The position numbers were made by a program, and so were the translations under genes. Shown in pieces: positions 1-6,525 of a stretch of 8,057 bases of DNA (within the stretch, counting starts at the first letter, position 1; every line of letters begins with the position of its first letter). This stretch comes from Syntrophomonadaceae bacterium (GTDB lineage Bacteria; Bacillota; Dethiobacteria; DTU022): positions 1-8,057 of the forward strand of contig PWMM01000092.1 of assembly GCA_003558195.1 (NCBI GenBank), written 5' to 3'. Under the pieces are notes generated by a model. It had not been told where the DNA came from. It did no database searches and saw nothing but the letters and a program-made list of their open reading frames with translations.

Positions 1-320
1 ATGACGGTGTTGATGCCGTGGTCTTAACAGCCGGCTGAGGAACCTGCCACCGCTCTGCCGTGATTGTGCAGAGAGCGATTGAAGCAGCAGGGATTCCTAC
101 TATCCTGATAGCTGCACTTCCCCCTATTGCTAGGCATTATGGCACCCCTCGCGCTGTGGCACCCCTGGTGCCCATGGGAGCTAACCTGGGTGAACCAAAC
201 AATTATGAAAAGCAAAGAAATGTTCTACGGGATACTTTGAGGCAATTACCGGAGATTGAAAGTCCGGTTAGCATTGTACCCCTGCCTTACCGTTATATCG
301 AAGGAGAGGTAGCATCTTAA
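1..320 (+). CDS. prdB: D-proline reductase selenoprotein subunit PrdB, 3' part
   Basis: This is the C-terminal part of the selenoprotein subunit of a D-proline-reductase-type enzyme; the 5' end lies outside the window and the first complete codon is at 3. Read through the in-frame TGA at 36-38, the frame gives VVLTAG-U-GTCHRSA, the U-x2-C redox motif shared by PrdB and GrdB. It continues VQRAIEAAGIPT and ends at TAA 318-320. In the known enzyme the selenol works with the pyruvoyl group of PrdA to open the D-proline ring reductively to 5-aminovalerate, in the cytoplasm. A standard gene caller would stop at the TGA or start falsely at 60. The stop is followed after one codon by prdD in the same frame, so translational coupling is likely. 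A PrdB paralogue with a different substrate cannot be excluded, because the prdA partner is not visible. Confidence 0.88.
36..38 (+). other. Selenocysteine UGA codon
   Basis: This in-frame TGA sits between TAG and GTCHRSA of PrdB. Coding similarity to the family runs unbroken on both sides, and the position matches the selenocysteine of the PrdB/GrdB U-x2-C motif. It implies that the host has SelA, SelB, SelC and SelD. Confidence 0.88.
51..77 (+). promoter_or_regulatory. Bacterial SECIS-like hairpin in prdB
   Basis: Bases 51-58 (CGCTCTGC) pair with 68-77 (GCAGAGAGCG) through eight base pairs, with two unpaired bases (74-75) on the 3' side and a nine-base loop at 59-67. The loop starts 20 bases after the UGA and carries G as its second base. 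This fits the general bacterial SECIS rules of a short apical loop, an early G, and roughly 16-37 bases from the UGA. It would bind SelB during translation. The fold was drawn by eye. Confidence 0.6.
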
Positions 321-323
321 ACT

Positions 324-1091
324 ATGGCCTTAAAAGCAGAGGTTTTATCTAAACGCCTGGTGATCAAAGTTTATCACATCGAAAAAGTAGAAATGGCACA
401 AGTGACTGAGTTTAAAGGCAGCACTTTACTTCTTCGGGATCAGTTTTTATCGGGTCACATCTCGGATCAGCCTCTGGTTAGCAATTTGGAAGTCGCTATT
501 TTGAAACCCGGTCAGTTCCAAAAAGAAGTTCCCGCAATTTTAGATGTAATACCTATTGCCTGTAAAGCTTTGGGAAAAATGGGAGAAGGTATTACTCATA
601 CCCTGACCGGGGTTTGTGCAGTATTAACCGTGGCCGATGCCGGCGGGAAACCGCCGGCTCAAATCGGTAGTTCAAAGGGTTTGCTCAGCGAAAAAATGTT
701 TATTGATCGTGCCGGAACCCCTTCAAAGAATGATCACATCATCCTGCTCAGGGTAACCTTGAAAGAAGATGCTATATTTAAACGGCAGGGGATTATAGCT
801 GCCCACAGGGTAGCAGATTCCTACCTGCAAGTTATTAGGAATCAATTAAAAAAGAGGGATAGTCAGGCTTATACTGAAAAACATGTTTATTTAGATCAAT
901 TAGAACCAGGTAAAATAGAAGTTTTGCTGATCAAACTACTGCCCGGCCAGGGAGCAATGCATGACTTTCTCGTTTTGCCTAAAGAACCTTGCGGTGTGGC
1001 AGGAAGCAGCTCAATAATCGATCTGGGGAATATGCCGGTATTTTTGACCCCCAATGAGTATCGCGATGGAGCATTGCGAGCCCTGACCTAA
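324..1091 (+). CDS. prdD: Proline reductase cluster protein PrdD (GrdE/PrdA N-terminal-like)
   Basis: This 255-residue protein resembles the N-terminal half of the GrdE/PrdA proproteins. The start region RLVIKVYHIEKVEM, the core GKMGEGITHTLTGV (84-97) and CGVAGSSSII (223-232) follow that family. In GrdE and PrdA a Cys after this half is cleaved to form the pyruvoyl cofactor. Here the protein ends at YRDGALRALT (246-255), about where the cleavage site would be, so no pyruvoyl can form. PrdD of clostridial prd clusters is known only as an accessory protein with similarity to PrdA; an assembly or structural role is inference. The ATG lies one codon after the prdB stop in the same frame. The nearest purine-rich site (303-309) is 14 bases upstream, which is long, so coupled reinitiation is likely. 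Confidence 0.78.
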   Translation: MALKAEVLSKRLVIKVYHIEKVEMAQVTEFKGSTLLLRDQFLSGHISDQPLVSNLEVAILKPGQFQKEVPAILDVIPIACKALGKMGEGITHTLTGVCAVLTVADAGGKPPAQIGSSKGLLSEKMFIDRAGTPSKNDHIILLRVTLKEDAIFKRQGIIAAHRVADSYLQVIRNQLKKRDSQAYTEKHVYLDQLEPGKIEVLLIKLLPGQGAMHDFLVLPKEPCGVAGSSSIIDLGNMPVFLTPNEYRDGALRALT

Positions 1092-1105
1092 ATCGCTGCA
1101 GCTTT

Positions 1106-1137
1106 ACCAGTGGACTTCAGTTCGAGACTGGTTTTTT
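1106..1137 (+). terminator. Possible intrinsic terminator after prdD
   Basis: ACCAGT (1106-1111) pairs with ACTGGT (1127-1132). An inner stem, GGAC with GTTC (1112-1115/1120-1123), has the loop TTCA. The hairpin runs directly into six T. It starts 15 bases after the prdD stop. The stem is only moderately GC-rich, so it may attenuate rather than end transcription toward prdE. Confidence 0.5.
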
Positions 1138-1200
1138 ATAAGCTACCTGGATCTTTTCTGCTCCGCCTGCATAAGAAAGCTGGGTTTGTTGATCTTTTGA

Positions 1201-1254
1201 CTTAAGCTGCTCAAGAGTTCATCCGGCGGCCGGCCTTTTACCAGCCAGCTTAAG
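1201..1254 (+). repeat. Inverted repeat CTTAAGCTG / CAGCTTAAG
   Basis: Nine perfect base pairs (1201-1209 with 1246-1254) enclose a 36-base interior that contains the GC-rich CCGGCGGCCGG (1223-1233). GGTTTT follows on the 3' side. It could be an RNA hairpin or a degraded small repeat element; no function is assigned. Confidence 0.5.
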
Positions 1255-1278
1255 GGTTTTACTTTACCATCTCTTTTA

Positions 1279-1321
1279 AAGCCTGCGCTTTATGCTCGCT
1301 TTAATATCCTAAAGCAGGCTT
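1279..1321 (+). repeat. Bulged 12-bp inverted repeat upstream of prdE
   Basis: AAGCCT (1279-1284) pairs with AGGCTT (1316-1321), and GCTTTA (1287-1292) pairs with TAAAGC (1310-1315). Two bases (1285-1286) are unpaired on the left arm and the loop has 17 bases. It ends 51 bases before the prdE ribosome site, so a role in the prdE leader is possible. Confidence 0.5.
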
Positions 1322-1372
1322 GAGCATTGCCAGTTGAACCTGGGAAATATATTCTGGATTAAAGATCAATTG

Positions 1373-1377
1373 GGAGG
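1373..1377 (+). promoter_or_regulatory. Ribosome binding site that sets the prdE start
   Basis: GGAGG lies 10 bases before the ATG at 1388. It supports that start over the upstream in-frame TTG at 1334, which has no comparable site. Confidence 0.75.
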
Positions 1378-1387
1378 ATTAATAGAT

Positions 1388-1849
1388 ATGGGCATAGGGC
1401 CGTCAACCAAGGAAACAACAAAGCATCACTTTAAGGATCCTCTCATGGAGCTGCTTGGCGAAGATAAAGATTGCCGGCCGGTGGGAGTTGTTGTAGCAGG
1501 AATTGCGGCTAACTTTGAAAGTAAAGAATATATAGTTCAGCGTCTCGCCACATGGGTAAGTGCTTTAAAGCCTGATGGGGTCCTGGTTTCCATGGACAGC
1601 TGGGGTAACAGTCATCTAGATTTCAACTTATTACTTGAACAGCTGTCAAGTTTAAAGATACCTGTAGTAGGACTTAGTTTCGAGGGAGTGCAGGCTGAAC
1701 CGGTGACCTTAAACAGTTCCCAGGCAAAAGTGATTGATATAAACAAGTCGGCTGAAGGCCGGGAAACAGAAGTTTTGGGAGAAAATAATACAAATATTCA
1801 AGATGCCCGCAAAGCCCTGGCAATGTTAAAGTTGCTTAGAAAGCAGTAA
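1388..1849 (+). CDS. prdE: Proline reductase cluster protein PrdE (GrdE/PrdA C-terminal-like)
   Basis: This 153-residue protein resembles the C-terminal, pyruvoyl-bearing half of GrdE/PrdA but lacks the catalytic N-terminal segment. Visible landmarks are MGIGPSTKETTKHHF (1-15), PVGVVVAGIA (31-40), the DG and SWGNSHLDF stretch (63-79), IPVVGLSF (91-98) and ETEVLGENN (126-134). The start at 1388 has a good ribosome site and begins exactly at the conserved GIGPSTKET block. The single cysteine (29) is not at the position of the pyruvoyl precursor. With PrdD it forms a separately encoded, apparently non-catalytic version of the proprotein. In known clusters prdE follows prdD directly; here 296 structured bases separate them. 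The role is unproven; assembly or stabilisation of the PrdA-PrdB complex is a guess. Confidence 0.78.
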   Translation: MGIGPSTKETTKHHFKDPLMELLGEDKDCRPVGVVVAGIAANFESKEYIVQRLATWVSALKPDGVLVSMDSWGNSHLDFNLLLEQLSSLKIPVVGLSFEGVQAEPVTLNSSQAKVIDINKSAEGRETEVLGENNTNIQDARKALAMLKLLRKQ

Positions 1850-1923
1850 TTCTTAACCGGTTTTTATTATTGAATGAAAATCACAGCAGGTACTTAAAAA
1901 CTTTTCAGGCAGGTAGCTCTACA

Positions 1924-2121
1924 ATGACCAGCCAAAATGATGAATTGTTAAAATTGACTAAAGAAGTCAGAGAATTGTCTGATCATATTGCCGGTTTAAA
2001 ACGAAAAAACAATACCATGCCGGAAGGCCCAGAAAAAGATCAGCTCATCGAAGATATCAAGATGAGGCAATTCCAGGCCCTTTTTTATTTGGAGAAAATG
2101 GAAAATATTGCTAAACAGTAA
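1924..2121 (+). CDS. Small charged, probably helical protein of unknown function
   Basis: This 65-residue ORF begins MTSQNDELLKLTKEVREL and ends EKMENIAKQ. Residues 6-26 show leucines and isoleucines spaced in a heptad-like way among charged residues, which suggests a short coiled coil. A loop with Asn, Pro and Gly follows, then a second helix containing FQALFYLEKM. There are no cysteines and no membrane segment. The ATG at 1924 follows a weak AGG (1911-1913). An in-frame TTG at 1870 would add 18 residues but lacks a clear ribosome site. It lies 74 bases after prdE in the same direction with no terminator between, so it may be the last gene of that transcript. I do not recognise the family, and it could be a chance ORF. 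Confidence 0.5.
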   Translation: MTSQNDELLKLTKEVRELSDHIAGLKRKNNTMPEGPEKDQLIEDIKMRQFQALFYLEKMENIAKQ

Positions 2122-2458
2122 GCACTTAAAAGTTTTAGATGACAGGAAAAAGCTGCCAATTACATCTATAAATCTCTAAATATCTGCAGTTGAAACTTTA
2201 CCCTCTTTACCCTTATCAGCCCTTAGAACTATTCCAAGGGAAGTTATCATATAAAAATTCCCAATATATATGCATCTATTCCCTCAAGCGGCAGGTATTT
2301 TTCCGGCAATGTAGAAATATTATATAATTCCAAAAACCGGCCGGGCATGGCTGATTGCAAATGGCATGGTGGTTTAAACAGCCCAGGCTCCGCCGCTAAG
2401 CGCTTTCTTTGTATTTTAACGGAACAATAAAAAATAACCACTTGCTGGAGGTGTGAAA
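2122..2458. other. Intergenic stretch without a recognised gene
   Basis: The 337 bases hold no convincing gene; a 64-codon minus-strand frame at 2247-2441 has no family resemblance or ribosome support that I can see. A TATAAT at 2323-2328 could be the -10 of a promoter for the downstream gene, but the matching -35 region (around TTTTCC, 2299-2304) is poor. A short CCCTT/AAGGG stem (2220-2224/2236-2240) is too weak to call a terminator. Confidence 0.5.
2447..2451 (+). promoter_or_regulatory. Ribosome binding site that sets the start at 2459
   Basis: GGAGG lies 7 bases before the ATG at 2459. The in-frame GTG at 2453 would be only one base away from it, so the ATG two codons later is the better start. 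Confidence 0.75.
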
Positions 2459-3346
2459 ATGTTTAAGAACCGGGAAAAAATCATGGCCAGGGTAGCGGAG
2501 ATGCCTAAAGGAGATAAGTCCCCATCAAATCGTTACTGGTGCCTGACCTGCAAGATGCTTTTTTCCATGGAAGATCAAGTTTGTCCTTATATGTCCAAGG
2601 TTTGTATAAACAGCCCGATCCCGGTGGAGCAGAGTGGCCCGGAGTCCACGATCAGCCTGGAGAAAATAGGCCTTTTTTACCCGAAGCTTCCCCAAAAAAT
2701 GCTTGCTTTCCTGGCAAAGGGCGATCCTGGTGAAATTGCCACCAGGTGGGTGGAGGTATATTTTGACTTCCTGGATCAATGGGGCTTTCAATACAAACAT
2801 GAGCCACTGCAAGCTGTTAAGAGCTTTATTATTACTGTAGCGGGCAGTGAAACGGGGCAGCGGATCCGTTCAGGAGAAATCACTTTGGTGCTGACCGACC
2901 TGGAAAAAGTATGGGATAAAGATGTTTTCTTCAAGATTTTGGAACAGGCCCTGGGTCTGTTAAAAGTAAAGCTTTCCCTGGAGCAGAAGATTACCCTGGA
3001 TAGTTTAGATATACTGGGTGACATGGATACAGGTAAGTACTTTTGCCCGATGTGCAGCAAGTTTTTTGAATTCTCGACCCAGAAAGATTCGATCACCTGC
3101 CCCCTGATGGCCCAGAAGTGTATGGCGGTCCCAACCAACATTAATAACATCAAGTACAAGCTTGAGCACCTGGTCCGGGTTTATGAATATACCCCGGATA
3201 TTTATAAGAGCCTGGCTGAAGCGCTTGATCCGCAGCCCGGAGCAAAAGATTACCTGCGCAAATTGCTGGAAGAAGAATGGTTATTCGAGGTGGAGGAAAA
3301 GCAGCTTGACGAATTATGCCGGTTGCTCGGAGTTAGAAGCGCATAA
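2459..3346 (+). CDS. Two-module four-cysteine (zinc-ribbon-like) protein, unknown function
   Basis: This is a 295-residue protein of no family I recognise. It carries two related cysteine modules: C28-x2-C31-x10-C42-P-x-M-x3-C49 and C196-x2-C199-x14-C214-P-x-M-x3-C221. Each is preceded by an aromatic pair (YW, YF), and each contains a Phe three or four residues after the second Cys. Four cysteines in this spacing suggest a structural zinc site, although an iron or redox role cannot be excluded. About 145 residues of mixed helical sequence separate the modules, and a charged helical tail (residues 230-295) follows. No signal peptide or membrane segment is visible, so it should be cytoplasmic. 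It lies 85 bases upstream of the acyl-CoA fusion enzyme with no terminator between, so an operon and a supporting role are possible but only inferred. Confidence 0.82.
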   Translation: MFKNREKIMARVAEMPKGDKSPSNRYWCLTCKMLFSMEDQVCPYMSKVCINSPIPVEQSGPESTISLEKIGLFYPKLPQKMLAFLAKGDPGEIATRWVEVYFDFLDQWGFQYKHEPLQAVKSFIITVAGSETGQRIRSGEITLVLTDLEKVWDKDVFFKILEQALGLLKVKLSLEQKITLDSLDILGDMDTGKYFCPMCSKFFEFSTQKDSITCPLMAQKCMAVPTNINNIKYKLEHLVRVYEYTPDIYKSLAEALDPQPGAKDYLRKLLEEEWLFEVEEKQLDELCRLLGVRSA

Positions 3347-3431
3347 AAGCGGCGTTAAACTTCAAAACAATGGGTTTGCTTATTAGACCGTTGTAAAATC
3401 GAAGGAATAATTCTATCAGAGGAGGTTAATA

Positions 3432-5471
3432 ATGGGAGGTACGTTCAAGGTAGGGATTGTAGGTGCCGGTAACATGGGCAGTGGAGTAGCCCAGAAAATG
3501 GCCCAGGAAGGTCTTGATGTAAAGCTGGTAGACATTGCAGATGAATTCCTGCAAAAAGGCTTGAACAACATTAAGCAGACCCTGCAGCAGGCTGTGGAAC
3601 GGAAGATCTTTACCCAGGAGCAGGTCGAGGATACCCTGTCAAGGATAGAGGGTTCGACAAAACTGGAAGATTTGGCTGACCGGGACCTGGTTTTGGAAGC
3701 GGTTTTTGAAAATGAAAAAGTAAAAGGAGAGGTTTTCAGCTCTCTTGAAGGTATTTGCCCACCCGATACTATTTTAGCTACTAATACTTCGAGTTTCAGG
3801 GTGAGGGACCTGGCTCAGTATACCGAATACCGGGACCGGGTTATCGGGATGCACTATTTCTATCACCCGGCTATGAACCGGCTGTTGGAGATTGTCTGCC
3901 ATGAAGGTACCAGTAATGAAACATTACAAAAAGCCCTCCTGGTAAGTAAGCTCCATGGTAAAACAGCCATCGTAGTTAAAGATTCACCTGGATTTGCCGT
4001 AAACCGCTTTTTTATCCCCTGGTACGTCGAAGCGATCCGTATCCTTGAAGAAGGAACGGCTAATATTCCCACTATCGAGGAAGCGACCAAGGATGCTTTT
4101 AAAATTGGGATGGGCCCTTTTGAACTGATTAATGTTACCGGGGTTCCCATCGCCTATCATTCTGCTGTAGTCCTGGGTAAAGAAATTGGCCCCTTCTACG
4201 ATGCCCCTGAGTTTTTGCGCAAGCAGTTTGAAGTAAAACAGGACTGGGACCTTAGCGGGGATGTGGATAAGTCCAAGTTTACGATGATTGCAGATCGCTT
4301 GTATGCAACAGCGATCGGAGTGGCGGCAGACCTGGTGGAAGAAGAGGTGGCTACCATTGAAGATACAGATAGGGGCGCTAAAATTGGCCTGCGCTGGCGC
4401 TATGGTCCCTTTGAGCTGGCAAACCGTATCGGTATAGATAAAGCCCACCGTATTGTCAGCGAAATGAGTGAACGTCATCCTGATTTTAAAATATCCGGCT
4501 TGTTAAAAGCCCAGCATCAAAAAAATGTGCCATTTAAGTTTAAGTACGTGGATTTAGAGCAAAAAAACGGCCTGGCTTATATTACCATCAACAGGCCTGA
4601 AGCGATGAATGCCCTTAACCCGGAAGTGGTAGATCAGCTTGCCCATGAATTTAGAAGATCTGTAAATAATCCTGATGTTAAGGGAATTGTATTTAAAGCG
4701 GCCGGCAAAGAATTCGTTGCCGGTGCAGATATCGGCTTTTTTGTGAAGAATATTAAGGCTGATAATTTCGAAGCCATCTATGATTTTACACGCCAGGGGC
4801 ATGAATTGCTTAAAGAAATTGAAGAATCACCGAAACCAACTGTAGCCTTGCTGGATGGATTATCTCTGGGAGGTGGTAGTGAACTGGCCCTGGCTTGCCA
4901 GGCGATAGTTTCTACAAAAGATGGTTCTCTCGGTTTTCCAGAAACTGGTATTGGGATTTATCCAGGACTGGGAGGTATGTATCGCCTGTTCAGGCATCTT
5001 GGTCCTGAGCTGGCCAGGTATTATGTTTTCACCGGCAAAAACCTGCGGGCCAGTGATGCTTTATCATTAGGCATAATCACCAGCATGGTTGATTTGCAGG
5101 AAGTGGAAGAGACAGTAGCAAGGTTAATTGAAGCTGGAGGACTTGATAAGTATCGCAGCAGAAATATACCTGAAGACTATAGTCAGCTTAAAGAGGTCTG
5201 TTCAAGGGAAAATGTTAAACTTCTCCTGAAAGGATCATTACCGCAGGGGGTCGATCAAGAGCTTGCTGCTAAAACTGCCCGCATTATTTCTAAAAAGGCT
5301 CCGCTGGCCCTGAAAATGGCCGATGAGCTGATTGATGCCTATGAAAATGCTGATACCAGCCAGGCTATTGAACTTGAATTAAGCCGTTTACAAGAAATAT
5401 TTTCCACAGAAGATGCCCTGGCCGGGCTGCAAGCACCCCCGGGAAGGCCTCCTGAGTATCTAGGGCGGTAA
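3432..5471 (+). CDS. 3-hydroxyacyl-CoA dehydrogenase / enoyl-CoA hydratase fusion
   Basis: This 679-residue bifunctional beta-oxidation enzyme should hydrate an enoyl-CoA to 3-hydroxyacyl-CoA and oxidise that with NAD, or run in reverse in fermentation. The dehydrogenase comes first: GAGNMG (11-16) and D34 bind NAD, NTSS (118-121) follows, H141 and E153 form the catalytic pair, and N191 lies in the SPGFAVNR stretch. The second dehydrogenase helical repeat runs to about 350. The hydratase follows from about 370: the oxyanion-hole segment FVAGADI (428-434), then LGGGSEL with catalytic E484, then FPETGIGIYPG with catalytic E504. The order dehydrogenase then hydratase is that of FadN-like and archaeal fusions, opposite to FadB/FadJ. 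The block after H141 reads HYFYHP where HFFNP is usual. GGAGG (3421-3425) lies six bases before the ATG. Chain-length specificity cannot be read from sequence. Confidence 0.95.
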   Translation: MGGTFKVGIVGAGNMGSGVAQKMAQEGLDVKLVDIADEFLQKGLNNIKQTLQQAVERKIFTQEQVEDTLSRIEGSTKLEDLADRDLVLEAVFENEKVKGEVFSSLEGICPPDTILATNTSSFRVRDLAQYTEYRDRVIGMHYFYHPAMNRLLEIVCHEGTSNETLQKALLVSKLHGKTAIVVKDSPGFAVNRFFIPWYVEAIRILEEGTANIPTIEEATKDAFKIGMGPFELINVTGVPIAYHSAVVLGKEIGPFYDAPEFLRKQFEVKQDWDLSGDVDKSKFTMIADRLYATAIGVAADLVEEEVATIEDTDRGAKIGLRWRYGPFELANRIGIDKAHRIVSEMSERHPDFKISGLLKAQHQKNVPFKFKYVDLEQKNGLAYITINRPEAMNALNPEVVDQLAHEFRRSVNNPDVKGIVFKAAGKEFVAGADIGFFVKNIKADNFEAIYDFTRQGHELLKEIEESPKPTVALLDGLSLGGGSELALACQAIVSTKDGSLGFPETGIGIYPGLGGMYRLFRHLGPELARYYVFTGKNLRASDALSLGIITSMVDLQEVEETVARLIEAGGLDKYRSRNIPEDYSQLKEVCSRENVKLLLKGSLPQGVDQELAAKTARIISKKAPLALKMADELIDAYENADTSQAIELELSRLQEIFSTEDALAGLQAPPGRPPEYLGR

Positions 5472-5552
5472 TAATGATCAATTAAGGATCGCTTTAAATA
5501 TCTAAAAATATTGAAACAACAAGAGCTTGAATTATTTACATGATAGAATAAC

Positions 5553-5583
5553 CTGCCCGTCAGCTTTGCCGGCGGGCAGTTTT
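5553..5583 (+). terminator. Intrinsic terminator after the fusion gene
   Basis: CTGCCCGTC (5553-5561) pairs with GGCGGGCAG (5571-5579), nine base pairs including one G-T, around a nine-base loop, and runs into TTTT. It lies 82 bases after the stop at 5471. The gene on the other side, pcm, runs toward it. The minus-strand side has only a weak T-rich tail, so termination in both directions is less certain. Confidence 0.85.
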
Positions 5584-5655
5584 GTATGAAAGTCGGCCCC
5601 TAAAATGATTTCATCCCTTAATTTGAGACCAGGTATCATTATTTTTATTAATTGA

Positions 5656-6300
5656 TCAACTCTCTTTTTCTTCTACCAGGGGCAGGAACCTGCAGCCACC
5701 AAGATTTTCTCTATCTATGTTGCCCCGGTCATCTTTTTTAACAACCAGCAAGTCCTGGGAGCCTGGATCGCCAACAGGGATGACCAGTTTGCTGTTGGGA
5801 GCCAGCTGGTCAATCAAAGCCGGAGGAATATTAGCTGTTGCTGCCGCGACCAGGATGCCTTCGAAGGGAGCTTTTTCCGGCCAGCCTTTCGTGCCATCGC
5901 CTACCCAGTAGCTTATATTTTTATATCCGAGTTTATTAAGCAGGATCGATGCTGTATTGGAAAGCTTTTCAAAGCGCTCTATGGTATATACATGCTTGAC
6001 TATTTCTGCTAAGATTGCAGTTTGATAACCTGAGCCGGTGCCGATTTCTAAGACTGCTTCTGTTCCTTTTAGTTTTAAAGCTTCGGTCATAAGAGCAACA
6101 ATAAATGGCTGTGAGATAGTTTGATTATGTTCAATTGGCAGGGGATAATCTTCATAGGCCTGGAATTTTTGAGCCGGCCCTACAAACATGTGGCGTGGTA
6201 CCCGGTGAAAAGCAGCGAGCACTTTTTCATCTTTAATACCCCGGGCCTTTATCTGGGTACTCACCATGTTTTCCCTGAGCCGCAGAAAATTATCACTCAC
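5656..6300 (-). CDS. pcm: Protein-L-isoaspartate O-methyltransferase
   Basis: This 214-residue cytoplasmic repair enzyme methylates L-isoaspartyl residues in damaged proteins with S-adenosylmethionine, starting their conversion back to aspartate. The family signature is complete. MVSTQIKARGI (12-22) and VPRHMFV (34-40) come first, then the NQTISQP block (59-65) with the active-site Ser63. SAM motif I is VLEIGTGSGYQ (83-93), then GDGTKGWPEKAPF (134-146), VIPVGD (173-178) and RFLPLV (204-209). Length is normal for the family. The start is a GTG, ten bases after an AGGAGGG on the minus strand (around 6311-6317). It is transcribed alone from the promoter at 6355-6383, converging on the fusion gene and diverging from the rlpA-like gene. 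Confidence 0.96.
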   Translation of the reverse strand: MSDNFLRLRENMVSTQIKARGIKDEKVLAAFHRVPRHMFVGPAQKFQAYEDYPLPIEHNQTISQPFIVALMTEALKLKGTEAVLEIGTGSGYQTAILAEIVKHVYTIERFEKLSNTASILLNKLGYKNISYWVGDGTKGWPEKAPFEGILVAAATANIPPALIDQLAPNSKLVIPVGDPGSQDLLVVKKDDRGNIDRENLGGCRFLPLVEEKES

Positions 6301-6354
6301 TTTAGATATACCCTCCTGCAGGTGAATGTGGTTTTTAAAAGTTAGCTTGCTTAT

Positions 6355-6383
6355 ACTATATCATTGCCTTAAAACTATATCAA
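6355..6383 (-). promoter_or_regulatory. Sigma-A promoter of pcm, extended -10
   Basis: On the minus strand TTGATA (6378-6383) is followed by exactly 17 bases and TATAGT (6355-6360), with TG one base before the -10. Transcription should start near 6348, giving a leader of about 48 bases. A six-base inverted repeat CCTTAA/TTAAGG (6367-6372/6384-6389) brackets the -35 box and could be an operator. Confidence 0.75.
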
Positions 6384-6470
6384 TTAAGGTGGTTTTAGTG
6401 CTTTTAAGTTTTATTAGCTCTTCAAATACCGCCTTGAAAATGTGAGTTGCTATTTTCATCCATCAGGTGG

Positions 6471-6486
6471 TGAGGCTGCAGCCTCA
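6471..6486. repeat. Perfect 16-bp palindrome TGAGGCTGCAGCCTCA
   Basis: The sequence is self-complementary without a mismatch. It lies about 90 bases upstream of the pcm -35 box and 24 bases before the candidate rlpA-side -35. With no spacer, it is more likely a dimer-binding site in DNA than an RNA hairpin. Confidence 0.6.
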
Positions 6487-6508
6487 TGGTTGTCTAATTA
6501 GGGAAAAC

Positions 6509-6525
6509 ATTTGATGCTATCAAAT
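6509..6525. promoter_or_regulatory. Perfect inverted repeat ATTTGATGCTATCAAAT, operator-like
   Basis: Seven-base arms (6509-6515 and 6519-6525) are separated by three bases. The repeat overlaps the candidate -35 of the rightward promoter, where a bound repressor would block RNA polymerase. The regulator is unknown. Confidence 0.5.

Larger units (their letters stand above)
1092..1387 (+). other. Structured non-coding gap between prdD and prdE
   Basis: I find no convincing gene in these 296 bases. The gap holds three separate inverted repeats, annotated individually: a terminator-like hairpin, a long-loop repeat around a GC-rich core, and a bulged 12-bp stem. A minus-strand frame of about 48 codons is open across roughly 1144-1287 but resembles nothing I recognise. 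The gap is unusually long for genes adjacent in a catabolic operon. Confidence 0.6.

Noticed and set aside
60..320. An 86-codon ORF starting at GTG 60
   Set aside because: It is the part of prdB after the selenocysteine codon; family similarity continues upstream through the UGA, so 60 is not a start.
1089..1205. Readthrough of the prdD stop, frame open for about 37 more codons
   Set aside because: The stop is TAA, the extension has no family resemblance, and it runs through a terminator-like hairpin.
1144..1287. Minus-strand open frame in the prdD-prdE gap
   Set aside because: About 48 codons, no start with a ribosome site, no similarity I recognise; an open frame of this length is expected by chance.
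2247..2441. 64-codon minus-strand ORF
   Set aside because: No domain, ribosome site or promoter; lies in an otherwise non-coding AT-rich stretch.
3984..4478. 164-codon minus-strand ORF inside the fusion gene
   Set aside because: Shadow of the strongly supported dehydrogenase-hydratase reading frame.
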